Positions 8,685 through 17,208 of a DNA stretch of 64,000 nt are shown here, piece after piece; position 1 is the first letter of the stretch, and each line of letters starts with the position of its first letter. The translations under genes were made by a program, and so were the position numbers. Origin of the DNA: Mycobacteroides sp. CBMA 271 (GTDB lineage Bacteria > Actinomycetota > Actinomycetes > Mycobacteriales > Mycobacteriaceae); contig NZ_VTHB01000001.1 in the NCBI RefSeq assembly GCF_009729205.1, positions 62,001 through 126,000 on the forward strand, given 5' to 3'. The notes beneath the pieces are model-generated. The model worked only from the letters and a program-made list of their open reading frames with translations. It did no database searches and was not told where the DNA came from.

Positions 8685-9671
8685 ATGGCACTTATGCAGA
8701 AGACTCCGGTGCCCATGACCAAGTCCTCGGCGGTCGCACTGACGTTCCTGTACGCGCTCGGGTACCCCATTGGCGCACTGTCGGTGTCGGCCATGACGCC
8801 GATGCTGGTGCTGGTCGCGCGCTTCGCCCTCGCCGGAGCAATCCTGGCCGCCTGGGCGCTGCTAGCGAAGGCCGCCTGGCCGACCGGCCGCCTGCTCGGA
8901 CATGTCATCGTCACCGGACTGCTGATGCAGGCCGTCCAGTTCTGTGCGCTGTACGAGGCCCTTGAACACGGGGCGCCGGCCGTGCTGGGCGCCGTTGTGA
9001 TCTCAATGAATCCCGTGGTCACCGCGATGCTCGCCGCACTGTTCCTGGGTGAACGCCTCAACGGGTGGCGGGTTGTCGCCCTCGGCCTTGGCGTGCTGGC
9101 GGTGCTGGCCGCATGCGCCAACCGGCTGCTCGCCACCGGCGGGCTCGACACCGTGCTGGTACTACTCCTGGTCGCGCTCTTGGGTCTGGCCGCCGGTGGG
9201 GTCTACCAGCAGCGCTTCTGCGCCGATGTCGACTTCCGCGTCAACAGCGCCATCCAGAACCTCGCCGGCCTGTTGCCCGCCGGCGCACTGGCCCTGCTGA
9301 CGCCCAGTGCCGTGCACGATCCATGGAAGGCGGCGGGCGCAGTTGCGGCAGTCGTGCTGTTCAACGCCACCCTGTGCACCTCGCTCTACGTTCGATCGGT
9401 AAGCACGTTCGGCGCGGCGGCGGTCGCGATGCTGTTCTGCGTCATCCCGGCCGTCGCCGGACTGTTGTCCTGGGCACTACTCGGCCAGCGCGTCGATGTC
9501 GGCATGGGAATCGGCCTGGTCATCGGTGCACTCGCGTGCTGGCTCAACGCCCGCGCAAGCCGGCTCGCCAAAGTTGGACGTCGCCGGCTTCGCGGCTCCG
9601 AGGCCCAGGAGCAGCCCGCAATCGAGGTGGCGACCGCCGCGCCTACCCGTGCGCCGGTGGCAGCCAGCTAG
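8685..9671 (+). CDS. EamA/DMT-family transporter
   Basis: About 328 residues with ten hydrophobic segments arranged as two EamA repeats (for example VALTFLYALGYPIGALSVSA and AAVAMLFCVIPAVAGLLSW), plus a hydrophilic C-terminal tail after about residue 295. These are drug/metabolite exporters. The start is ambiguous between ATG 8685, 8694 and 8715; none has a strong ribosome site, so I use 8685. It is divergent from its likely LysR regulator. Confidence 0.85.
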   Translation: MALMQKTPVPMTKSSAVALTFLYALGYPIGALSVSAMTPMLVLVARFALAGAILAAWALLAKAAWPTGRLLGHVIVTGLLMQAVQFCALYEALEHGAPAVLGAVVISMNPVVTAMLAALFLGERLNGWRVVALGLGVLAVLAACANRLLATGGLDTVLVLLLVALLGLAAGGVYQQRFCADVDFRVNSAIQNLAGLLPAGALALLTPSAVHDPWKAAGAVAAVVLFNATLCTSLYVRSVSTFGAAAVAMLFCVIPAVAGLLSWALLGQRVDVGMGIGLVIGALACWLNARASRLAKVGRRRLRGSEAQEQPAIEVATAAPTRAPVAAS

Positions 9672-9680
9672 CCTGGCTGA

Positions 9681-10394
9681 ATGCGTGGCCTGAAACTCGG
9701 TGGTTTGATCCTGCTCGGAGCACTGCTCCTGGTGCCCGGATGTTCCCGGGGAGCATCGGTGTCTCCGACTCCCCCCTCATCGAGCCTGCCGTCCACGAGC
9801 GGCCCCGCCAGCACCACCAGCAAGACGACCACCACGACCACCTCGAAGACTCCGATCGATCTGCCCGAGCCCGCCAAGGGCGCACCGTACGACGCTGTAG
9901 CCCAGTGGATTTCCAAGGGCGCCCCGGTGGAAGCCGCCAACTTCCATTCCGCCACCAGCAGGGATGGACAGAAGACCGATCTCGGCGAGAACGTGGCCTT
10001 CACCACGCCGTCGGGCAAGACCCGCTGCATGACGAGCAACATCGAACCGGACACGCTGTCCTGCCTTGTCAGCCTGACCAATCCCCCGAAACGACCCGCC
10101 GATACGGAGGGCAATTGGGTCGGCGGATGGACAGATTTCAGCGGCAGCAAGGTCACGGTCGGCGGGCTGCACGGCGACCCGGGCCCCTTCCAAAGTGGTG
10201 ACGGAAACCCGCTCGACTACGGCGGCCGGCTGACATTCGGCGACTTCAGTTGCCGCAGTGAGACTTCTGGCCTCTTCTGTGCAAGCACCAAGGCCAAATC
10301 CGCGGTTCGGATCAGCGATGCCGGGATCGAACCCTTCGGCTGCCTGAAAGAAGCCACGCCCACCGACGGCAGCGGTCGTGAGTTCAGCTGCTAG
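9681..10394 (+). CDS. Putative lipoprotein
   Basis: 237 residues. The signal peptide has a lipobox, LLLVPGCSRG, with the modified Cys at about residue 21. A Ser/Thr/Pro-rich linker follows (SSSLPSTSGP, then TTSKTTTTTTSK), and then a globular domain with about five further cysteines (for example SCLVSL, FSCRSE, FCAST) suggesting disulfides. The gene starts 9 bp after the exporter stop. I do not recognise the domain; it looks like a mycobacterial cell-envelope lipoprotein. Confidence 0.75.
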   Translation: MRGLKLGGLILLGALLLVPGCSRGASVSPTPPSSSLPSTSGPASTTSKTTTTTTSKTPIDLPEPAKGAPYDAVAQWISKGAPVEAANFHSATSRDGQKTDLGENVAFTTPSGKTRCMTSNIEPDTLSCLVSLTNPPKRPADTEGNWVGGWTDFSGSKVTVGGLHGDPGPFQSGDGNPLDYGGRLTFGDFSCRSETSGLFCASTKAKSAVRISDAGIEPFGCLKEATPTDGSGREFSC

Positions 10395-10995
10395 CGCGCA
10401 AGTACTCCTCGCCACGGGGAGAGAGCCGGTAACCCACCGGCAGGCTCAGCGTCAGGCCCATGTTCTTGAGCTTGCGCACATGCACCTTGAACATCGCCAG
10501 ATCGGGCCACCGGGAGCAGGCTTCGAGGTCCTTGGCCCGTATCTCGGGGCGGCGGGCGATCTCCCGCAATACCTCACGGGTCCACGGACCCACCGTGGCG
10601 CTGCGATCCATCCGGTCCAGCCGCGCATCGATATCGGCAATGTCCTGCACCGATAGTGCGACCGCAGCGGCCAGCTCCGCACGCGGATCGGCCATCTCTA
10701 TCTTGCGGAATGCCAAGCGGTACAACCGATCAGCGCCGGTAGCACCGACATCACTGCGCGCCGCCTCGGCCGAGGGGTATCCGGCCAGGTGTGCGTCGGT
10801 GTCGTCGATATCGCATGCGATGATCTCGTCGACGGCATCGACCTCGATAAAGTCGAACTCGGTCATGGAGCGAATACGGTCGGATCCCACACGGTAGCGC
10901 CCACCCACCTTCACCTGCGGGCGCTTCCAGCGCCGATAGGCCACCGAGATGGTGCCGTCATGAATTCCGGCACGCAACCTCGGCTCGAAGAGCAT
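10384..10995 (-). CDS. ASCH-like conserved protein
   Basis: 203 residues from the ATG at 10995, which overlaps the stop of the upstream hydrolase gene (TAATG), so the two are translationally coupled. The N-terminus (MLFEPRLRAGIHDGTISVAY, then GGRYRVG) has the look of an ASCH/PUA-like fold that binds RNA or nucleotides. The C-terminal half is helical and ends in a winged-helix-like segment (LKNMGLTLSLPVGYRLSPRG). Family assignment is tentative. It overlaps the convergent lipoprotein gene by 11 bp. Confidence 0.6.
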   Translation of the reverse strand: MLFEPRLRAGIHDGTISVAYRRWKRPQVKVGGRYRVGSDRIRSMTEFDFIEVDAVDEIIACDIDDTDAHLAGYPSAEAARSDVGATGADRLYRLAFRKIEMADPRAELAAAVALSVQDIADIDARLDRMDRSATVGPWTREVLREIARRPEIRAKDLEACSRWPDLAMFKVHVRKLKNMGLTLSLPVGYRLSPRGEEYLRASS

Positions 10996-11732
10996 TAGAT
11001 CGCCAGCGCCCCGCCGTAAAGACTTTCGAGGGCCTGCCAATGCCGCTCGGCGGCGAGTTCGTCGTATGTGGGGTTATCGGGGACGGCGTAGCCATGTTTG
11101 GCCGGATACGTCTCGACGGTGTGCCGCACCCCGCCGTCGGTCAACACCTCTTCCAAGAGCTGCGCCTGCTCGGCCGGGAAGGAGGCGTCCCCCTCGGCGG
11201 CGGCCACCAGCACCACGCCGCTGATTCGCCCGACGAGGTGGTGCGGGCTGTTCGGGTCGTCTGCGTTGGCGAGGTTGCCACCATGAAAGGATGCGACCGC
11301 GGCAACTCTTGAAGCATGAGTCGCCGCTACCCGCAACGCAATTCGGCCGCCCATGCAGTACCCGGTCAGCCCCACCGTGTCCCCTGTCACCTCGGGCTGC
11401 TGCGCCAGTGCGTCCAGAAACGCTTCCGCATCGGCGTCGATCCGATCGGGGGTGAGCGTCCCCATCACCGCAAACAGCCGGGTGCGTTCCTCCGGATCAC
11501 CAAAGGCGGTGGACAAATCGAACGGCGCCCAATCACCCTCCCGGTAGTACACATCGGGGACCAACGCCACGTACCCGAGGGCGGCGAGCCGATCCCCCAT
11601 CTCCCGCATGACCTCGCGGGCGCCGCCCGCGTCGGGATAGAGGATGACACCGGGTCCGGGCCTGTCCGGCAGATGCAGGGTCGCGGGGCATCGCCCGTTG
11701 GATGTGGTGATCAAGATCTCGCGGCGCGCCAT
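10995..11732 (-). CDS. Dienelactone hydrolase family protein
   Basis: 245 residues from ATG 11732. The alpha/beta-hydrolase triad is visible: nucleophile Cys in GYCMGG (near residue 118), Asp in AAEGDASFP and His in AKHGYAV. This Cys-Asp-His triad is the carboxymethylenebutenolidase signature. Reaction type is hydrolysis of lactone or ester rings; the substrate is unknown and no aromatic ring-cleavage genes are adjacent. It is coupled by TAATG to the ASCH-like gene. Confidence 0.88.
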   Translation of the reverse strand: MARREILITTSNGRCPATLHLPDRPGPGVILYPDAGGAREVMREMGDRLAALGYVALVPDVYYREGDWAPFDLSTAFGDPEERTRLFAVMGTLTPDRIDADAEAFLDALAQQPEVTGDTVGLTGYCMGGRIALRVAATHASRVAAVASFHGGNLANADDPNSPHHLVGRISGVVLVAAAEGDASFPAEQAQLLEEVLTDGGVRHTVETYPAKHGYAVPDNPTYDELAAERHWQALESLYGGALAI

Positions 11733-11818
11733 GTTTCCATCAAACCAGTCACTCCGGGTAGCTACCGCGCTGGTACCGTTGCGTGGAACACATTCGTTAA
11801 AGACCCGGGGGGAATCTG

Positions 11819-12643
11819 ATGGCCTTCTTCGACACGCTGTCCACTTCATGGCAAATCTTCAAGACATCGCTGCGGGTGCTGAACTCGCGCAAGGAGCTCG
11901 TCCTGTTTCCCATTCTGTCTGGGCTCAGCACGATTCTCGTCGCGGCCGCGATGGTGATCCCAGCGATCCTGTTGCTGCCCGCACCCGCCGGCGATGACGT
12001 CCCGCCGCTGTACTACCCGGTGGTGGCCGTCGCGTACTTCGTCCTGCTGTATGTCGCCACGTTCTGGCAGGCGGCACTGGTCTCTCAGGCGAATGTCGCG
12101 CTGGAGGGCGGCGACCCCAGTGTGGCCGCAGGCGTTTCGACGGCCGCCGCCCGCGGCGGACGTCTTGCACCCTGGGTACTGATCACCGGAACCGTCTCGT
12201 GGGTCATCAGCGTGATCGAGGAGCGCGTGCCCTTCATCGGCCGGTTCCTCGACGTTGCATGGAAGGTCGTCTCGTTCCAAGTGCTGCCGGCGATCGTGCT
12301 GGAGGATCTGGGAGCCGTCGCCGCCGTCAAAAAGACCAAGGAGACACTCAAACGCTCCTGGGGCTCGAACGTCGTCGGGATCGCCGGGCTGAACATCTTC
12401 ACATTCCTGTTCATGTTGCCCGCGGTCGCCGTGATAGTCCTTGCCGCGATGTCGGGAATCGACGCCGTCGTCGGGGTCGCCGTCATTGCGGGACTACTCT
12501 GGATCCTGCTGGCCGTCATTGTCGGCTCGGCACTCACCGGCATTTACCAGACCGCGTTGTACCGGTCCACCGTTGATGGACACCTCCCCGGGCCGTTCGC
12601 CGGCGTCGATGTGAACCGGATCTTCAAGGTCAAAAACCGCTGA
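11819..12643 (+). CDS. DUF6159-type membrane protein A
   Basis: 274 residues with about six membrane helices. A short N-terminal amphipathic stretch (FFDTLSTSWQIFKTSLRVL) precedes the first helix, and there is a conserved loop around KKTKETLKRSW. Function is unknown. A paralogue follows only 2 bp downstream, so the two probably form one operon and perhaps one complex. Confidence 0.75.
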   Translation: MAFFDTLSTSWQIFKTSLRVLNSRKELVLFPILSGLSTILVAAAMVIPAILLLPAPAGDDVPPLYYPVVAVAYFVLLYVATFWQAALVSQANVALEGGDPSVAAGVSTAAARGGRLAPWVLITGTVSWVISVIEERVPFIGRFLDVAWKVVSFQVLPAIVLEDLGAVAAVKKTKETLKRSWGSNVVGIAGLNIFTFLFMLPAVAVIVLAAMSGIDAVVGVAVIAGLLWILLAVIVGSALTGIYQTALYRSTVDGHLPGPFAGVDVNRIFKVKNR

Positions 12644-12645
12644 CG

Positions 12646-13386
12646 GTGGGCGCATTCGCCGAATCGTGGCGCCTGCTGCGGACTTCCGTGCAGATATTGC
12701 GCGCATGGTCTGTCCTGATCGGATTCGCGGGCCGAGCCATCCTGTGGAGCATGGTCGTCGCGGTACTGATCTACCTCGCCACGCTCGCCATTCCGGACAC
12801 CGCGGGGTGGGCCCGCGCCGGGGTGGTGGGCGTCGGTTATCTGCTCGCCGCGTATGTCACGGTGGTCTATGAGGCCGCATTGGTCACCCAGGCGCATCTG
12901 ACACTCGGCGGAGCCGATCCGTCTCTCCGAGCCGGCACCGTCGCGGCCGCCAGCAAGCGCCGACAGCTCATGCCCTGGGTGCTCATCACCGCCGCCGAGA
13001 CGTACGCGGTGAGCGATATCGAGGGAACCGCGGCCACCACGCTGGCTGGCGGCTTGTGGCTGGCGATCACCATGCTGATCTTGCCCACAATCATGCTTAC
13101 GGACACCGCCGGGTGGACGGCAATTCTTAAGGCGCTGAACCTCTTACGGAAGCACTGGGCACTGGGCGTAATCGGGGCTGCCTTGGTGACGACCGCAACC
13201 GCCATCCTGGTATCGCCGGGTCTCGTTCTGCTGACACTGGAGCCCGAGTCCACCGAACTGCTGCTGCTGTTCGGTGCACTGGCGCTGGTGTGGCTGTTGC
13301 CGACGGTGATCATCTCGTTGGCGCTGGTCGTCGTCTACCAGACGCTGCTGTTTCAGGCCATTCTGTACCGAACCGCAGTCGGCTAG
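12646..13386 (+). CDS. DUF6159-type membrane protein B (tandem paralogue)
   Basis: 246 residues from GTG 12646. It shares with protein A the N-terminal pattern (AESWRLLRTSVQIL), the PWVLIT motif after helix 3 and the LLRKHWALG cytoplasmic loop, with about six membrane helices. It arose by duplication. Its stop overlaps the stop of cdsA on the other strand (shared CTAG at 13383-13386). Confidence 0.75.
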   Translation: MGAFAESWRLLRTSVQILRAWSVLIGFAGRAILWSMVVAVLIYLATLAIPDTAGWARAGVVGVGYLLAAYVTVVYEAALVTQAHLTLGGADPSLRAGTVAAASKRRQLMPWVLITAAETYAVSDIEGTAATTLAGGLWLAITMLILPTIMLTDTAGWTAILKALNLLRKHWALGVIGAALVTTATAILVSPGLVLLTLEPESTELLLLFGALALVWLLPTVIISLALVVVYQTLLFQAILYRTAVG

Positions 13387-14270
13387 ATAAACAGCGTCAG
13401 GACAATCCAGGTAGCAACGGCCGAGGGCAGCAGCGAATCGAGCCGATCCATAATGCCGCCGTGGCCCGGCAGCAGCGTGCCCATATCCTTGATGCCCAAG
13501 TCGCGCTTGACCTGAGATTCCACCAGGTCACCGAGCGTGCCGGTGATGACGAGCATGATTCCCAGGGCGATACCCACGGCCCAGTGATGTCCAAGCAAGA
13601 ACGTCACCGCAAGGGTCGATGCTGTCGTTCCCACCAGCAGTGAGCCCGCCAACCCCTCCCAGGATTTCTTGGGACTGATCGCGGGCGCCATCGGGTGCTT
13701 GCCGAACAAGACGCCCGCCGCGTATCCGCCGATATCGGAGAATGTCACCCCCAACATGAGGCAGAACACCTGTTCCGCACCGTTTTCGGGATAGACCAGC
13801 AGCGCGCCGAAGGATGCGAACAACGGGATCCATGCGGCGACGAACACCGTGATGGCGACATCGCGAAGATAGTTCACCGGCTGCTGGTTCAGGCCATGCC
13901 CGACCAGACGCCAGATCATGCACACCACAACGGTTGCGCCGAAGGCGCCGAGAGCACCAGTGGTCCCCCACGGCCAGGTCAGCCAGATCGTCGCCTGCCC
14001 GCCGACAAGCAGCGGAATGAACGGCACCGAGATGTCCGCCTGCCGGAGCCGCTTGGTCACCTCCCACATGGCAATCGCCATGAAAAACGAGATGATGCCG
14101 ACCCAGATTTCCTTCTGGTACAGCAGCGAGAAAATGATCAGGGCCGCCAGCAATACGCCGACGCCAATGGCGGCGGGCAGGTTACGCCCGGCCCGGGACT
14201 TCACTCCCGAAGGGGGCGCGGGGCTGCTGCCGGGGGCCGGAGCCGCGTCGGTATCTCCCATGGTCGTCAT
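13383..14270 (-). CDS. cdsA: Phosphatidate cytidylyltransferase
   Basis: Makes CDP-diacylglycerol from phosphatidate and CTP at the membrane, the precursor for PI, PE and cardiolipin. 295 residues: a Pro/Ala-rich cytoplasmic N-terminus (about 1-30), then eight or so membrane helices, and the signature GTLGDLVESQVKRDLGIKD close to the C-terminus with GHGGIMDRLDS. It lies 12 bp downstream of frr in the conserved pyrH-frr-cdsA order. Confidence 0.95.
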   Translation of the reverse strand: MTTMGDTDAAPAPGSSPAPPSGVKSRAGRNLPAAIGVGVLLAALIIFSLLYQKEIWVGIISFFMAIAMWEVTKRLRQADISVPFIPLLVGGQATIWLTWPWGTTGALGAFGATVVVCMIWRLVGHGLNQQPVNYLRDVAITVFVAAWIPLFASFGALLVYPENGAEQVFCLMLGVTFSDIGGYAAGVLFGKHPMAPAISPKKSWEGLAGSLLVGTTASTLAVTFLLGHHWAVGIALGIMLVITGTLGDLVESQVKRDLGIKDMGTLLPGHGGIMDRLDSLLPSAVATWIVLTLFI

Positions 14271-14281
14271 TACCGGTGGCC

Positions 14282-14839
14282 CTAGACCTCCAGTAGCTCG
14301 CCTTCTTTGTGCTTCACCAGCTCGTCGATCTGGGTTACATACTGGGCGGTGGTTTTGTCGAGATCCTTTTCCGCGCGGCCGACCTCGTCCTCGCCGGCAT
14401 CGCCGTCCTTCTTGATCCGGTTGAGCTCGTCATTGGCCTTGCGCCGGATATTGCGCAGGGTCACCTTGGCGTCCTCACCCTTCCCCTTAGCCTGCTTCAC
14501 GAGCTCACGGCGGCGTTCCTCGGTGAGCTGCGGGATAGCGACACGGATGATGCTGCCGTCGTTGCTCGGGTTCAGCCCCAGCTCGGAGTTGCGGATGGCA
14601 TCCTCGATGGCCTTGAGCTGATTTGCCTCGTAAGGCTTGATGATCACCATGCGCGCCTCGGGCACGGTGATACCGGCCACCTGCGTAATCGGCGTCGTGG
14701 TCCCGTAGTAGTCGAAGACGACCCGCTGGAACATGCCGGGGTTGGCACGCCCGGTACGAATGGTCGCGAAGTCGTCGCGGGCGACCGTCACTGCCTTTTC
14801 CATTTTCTCCTCGGCGTCGAGAAGAACCTCGTCAATCAC
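14282..14839 (-). CDS. frr: Ribosome recycling factor
   Basis: 185 residues, full family length, from GTG 14839. Diagnostic segments include [38 protein letters not shown] and [19 protein letters not shown]. It works with EF-G to split post-termination ribosomes. It sits between pyrH and cdsA on one strand, so co-transcription is likely. Confidence 0.97.
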   Translation of the reverse strand: MIDEVLLDAEEKMEKAVTVARDDFATIRTGRANPGMFQRVVFDYYGTTTPITQVAGITVPEARMVIIKPYEANQLKAIEDAIRNSELGLNPSNDGSIIRVAIPQLTEERRRELVKQAKGKGEDAKVTLRNIRRKANDELNRIKKDGDAGEDEVGRAEKDLDKTTAQYVTQIDELVKHKEGELLEV

Positions 14840-14866
14840 GGCTCAGAACCTCCATATTTGCGACCA

Positions 14867-15592
14867 TCACGGTGTCACCAGCGTTCCGATCTTCTCACCT
14901 GCGACCGCCCTGGCGATATTCCCTTCGGTCAGCAGGTTGAACACCAGGATCGGCATTCGGTTGTCCATACACAGGCTGAACGCGGTCGCGTCGGCGACCT
15001 GCAGCCCCCGGTCGATGACCTCGCGATGAGTGATCTCCGGCAGAAACTCGGCATCCGGGTTAGCGCGCGGGTCATCGGTGAAGATGCCGTCGACCGCCTT
15101 GGCCATCAGCACGACTTCGGCCCCGATCTCCAGGGCACGCTGTGCGGCGGTGGTGTCGGTGGAGAAGTAGGGCAGCCCCATGCCGGCACCAAAGATGACG
15201 ACGCGGCCCTTCTCCAGATGCCTTCTGGCCCGTAGCGGAATGTACGGCTCGGCAACCTGCCCCATGGTGATCGCGGTCTGCACGCGCGTGACGATGCCTT
15301 CCTTTTCCAGGAAGTCTTGCAGTGCAAGGCTGTTCATGACGGTGCCGAGCATGCCCATGTAGTCCGAGCGGGTCCGTTCCATACCGCGCTGCTGAAGCTG
15401 TGCGCCGCGGAAGAAGTTGCCGCCGCCGATCACAACCGCGACCTCGGCGCCGCTGCGGACGACCTCAGCAATCTGGCTCGCCACCCGGTGGACCACATCG
15501 GGGTCAAGGCCGACCGCTCCCCCGCCGAACATCTCGCCGCCGAGCTTGAGCAGCACCCGCTTATATCCGGTGCGGCTCACATCGCGAGTCAT
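14867..15592 (-). CDS. pyrH: UMP kinase
   Basis: Phosphorylates UMP to UDP; hexameric bacterial type. 241 residues with the phosphate-binding [10 protein letters not shown] loop, GGGNFFRG and the [14 protein letters not shown] segment. I use ATG 15592; the GTG at 15595 sits too close to the AGGAGG ribosome site. First gene of pyrH-frr-cdsA. The 254 bp upstream are non-coding and presumably carry the promoter. Confidence 0.96.
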   Translation of the reverse strand: MTRDVSRTGYKRVLLKLGGEMFGGGAVGLDPDVVHRVASQIAEVVRSGAEVAVVIGGGNFFRGAQLQQRGMERTRSDYMGMLGTVMNSLALQDFLEKEGIVTRVQTAITMGQVAEPYIPLRARRHLEKGRVVIFGAGMGLPYFSTDTTAAQRALEIGAEVVLMAKAVDGIFTDDPRANPDAEFLPEITHREVIDRGLQVADATAFSLCMDNRMPILVFNLLTEGNIARAVAGEKIGTLVTP

Positions 15593-15846
15593 CACGCCTC
15601 CTGGTCACGGGATCACACAAAGCACAGCCATCGGGCCCTCCGAGAATCCCCGGCGCCGCGACAGCCCTAACTATCCTGCCCTATTGGGCGACGCTCGTTG
15701 GCACGACCCGGCGAACTGTCAACGGTCCGGCCGATATTGCCGCGGGAGTGTGTGGGTATTCGATCCCACGAATCCGCTTGTGCCACACGTGAATCAATAG
15801 CCACAAGTTCAGCGAGATTGTCGGTGGGCGTCGCTACGATTCGAAC

Positions 15847-17208
15847 ATGCGTTCCATCGTTGAGGCTGACGTCGAACGGGTGCTCGACGCCCTCGACTCT
15901 GCGGTCAACGCGGTCTTCGCAGTAGATCCGACGATGTTGACCCAGTTCGATCGTTTCGCCGTATTGCAGCGGCTGGAGACCGTGGCGCGACGGCTGTCGG
16001 CCGCGACCGTTCCGCTGGTGAGCGAGATTGCCGCCACCCACGTTTCAGGGCAGTTCGGCGGAGCCAACGCCACCGATGTCCTCGCCGACGGGCTGCGGAT
16101 CACTCGCACCGAAGCGCGACATCGACTAGCGGAGGCACAGGATCTCACTCCACACCTCGCGATGACCGGCGAGCCGTTGGACCCGGTACTGCCGGTGACC
16201 GCGGCCATGTATCGCAGCGGGTCGATCGGCCGACAGCATGTGGCGGTCATCCGTGGGTTCTGGGATCGGGTGCCGTCGGCCATCGACAGCGATACCGCGG
16301 CGCATGCCGAATCTCATCTCGCACAGTTGGCCACCGACTTACGCCCCGACGAGCTGCGCAAGGCCGCCGATCGGCTGTTGGCGCACCTGGACGCCGACGG
16401 CAAGTTCAAGAACGCCGACCGCGCGAAATGCCGGGGATTCGCCATGGCGCGCCAAGGCACCGACTTGATGACCTCTGGCACCTTCAAGCTAGACCCGGAA
16501 CTGCGCTCATATCTCGACGCGGTGTTCGCGAAATACGCAGCACCCGGAGCCTGCAACCCCGACGACGAACATCCGGTTGATGGCACCGAACCCGACCGCG
16601 ACGCCGTGAACCGGGATCAACGTACCGCGCCACAACGTCAGCACGACGCCTTGAAGGCGTTGTGCCGTATCGCCTTGGCGTCCGGTGACTTGGGATCACA
16701 TCGCGGACTGCCTGTCACTACGGTGGTATCCACCACGCTGCGGGAGCTGGAAACGGGATCCGGGACAGCCGTGACCGGTGGCGGATCATTGCTGCCCATG
16801 TGCGATGTGGTCAGAATGGCCGCGCACTCTCGCCACTATTTGACGATCTTCGACGATGACGGGCGCCCGCTGTGGCTGGGCCGGTCCAAGCGGATCGCCA
16901 CCGCCGATCAGCGGATCGTGCTTGCGGCCCGCGATCGCGGCTGCACCTACCCGGGCTGCGATCGGCCGATGTTTCACGCGCAGGTGCACCACATGCACGA
17001 GTGGGCCGACGGCGGGCACACCGATATCGATGGCCTCACCTCAGTGTGCGATCCCCACCATGCACTACTCGGCACCGGCGAGAACGATTGGCAGACACGA
17101 GCGGGACCCGACGGACGCACCCAGTGGCATCCACCGAAACATGTTGATCCAGAGCAAATCCCACGAACCAACCACTTTCACCACCCCGACGACCACTTAC
17201 TGGAGTAA
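15847..17208 (+). CDS. DUF222 / HNH endonuclease domain protein (13E12-type)
   Basis: 453 residues. The N-terminal DUF222 region (about 30-310) is followed by an HNH domain (about 355-405) with CTYPGCDRP, the HH pair (QVHHMHEWADGG) and the closing CDPHHALL, so zinc-knuckle and metal residues are intact. This repeat family is multicopy in mycobacteria and often linked to mobile DNA. A TACGAT -10 hexamer ends 7 bp before the ATG, suggesting a leaderless mRNA. The 3' end overlaps helR by 12 bp. Confidence 0.87.
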   Translation: MRSIVEADVERVLDALDSAVNAVFAVDPTMLTQFDRFAVLQRLETVARRLSAATVPLVSEIAATHVSGQFGGANATDVLADGLRITRTEARHRLAEAQDLTPHLAMTGEPLDPVLPVTAAMYRSGSIGRQHVAVIRGFWDRVPSAIDSDTAAHAESHLAQLATDLRPDELRKAADRLLAHLDADGKFKNADRAKCRGFAMARQGTDLMTSGTFKLDPELRSYLDAVFAKYAAPGACNPDDEHPVDGTEPDRDAVNRDQRTAPQRQHDALKALCRIALASGDLGSHRGLPVTTVVSTTLRELETGSGTAVTGGGSLLPMCDVVRMAAHSRHYLTIFDDDGRPLWLGRSKRIATADQRIVLAARDRGCTYPGCDRPMFHAQVHHMHEWADGGHTDIDGLTSVCDPHHALLGTGENDWQTRAGPDGRTQWHPPKHVDPEQIPRTNHFHHPDDHLLE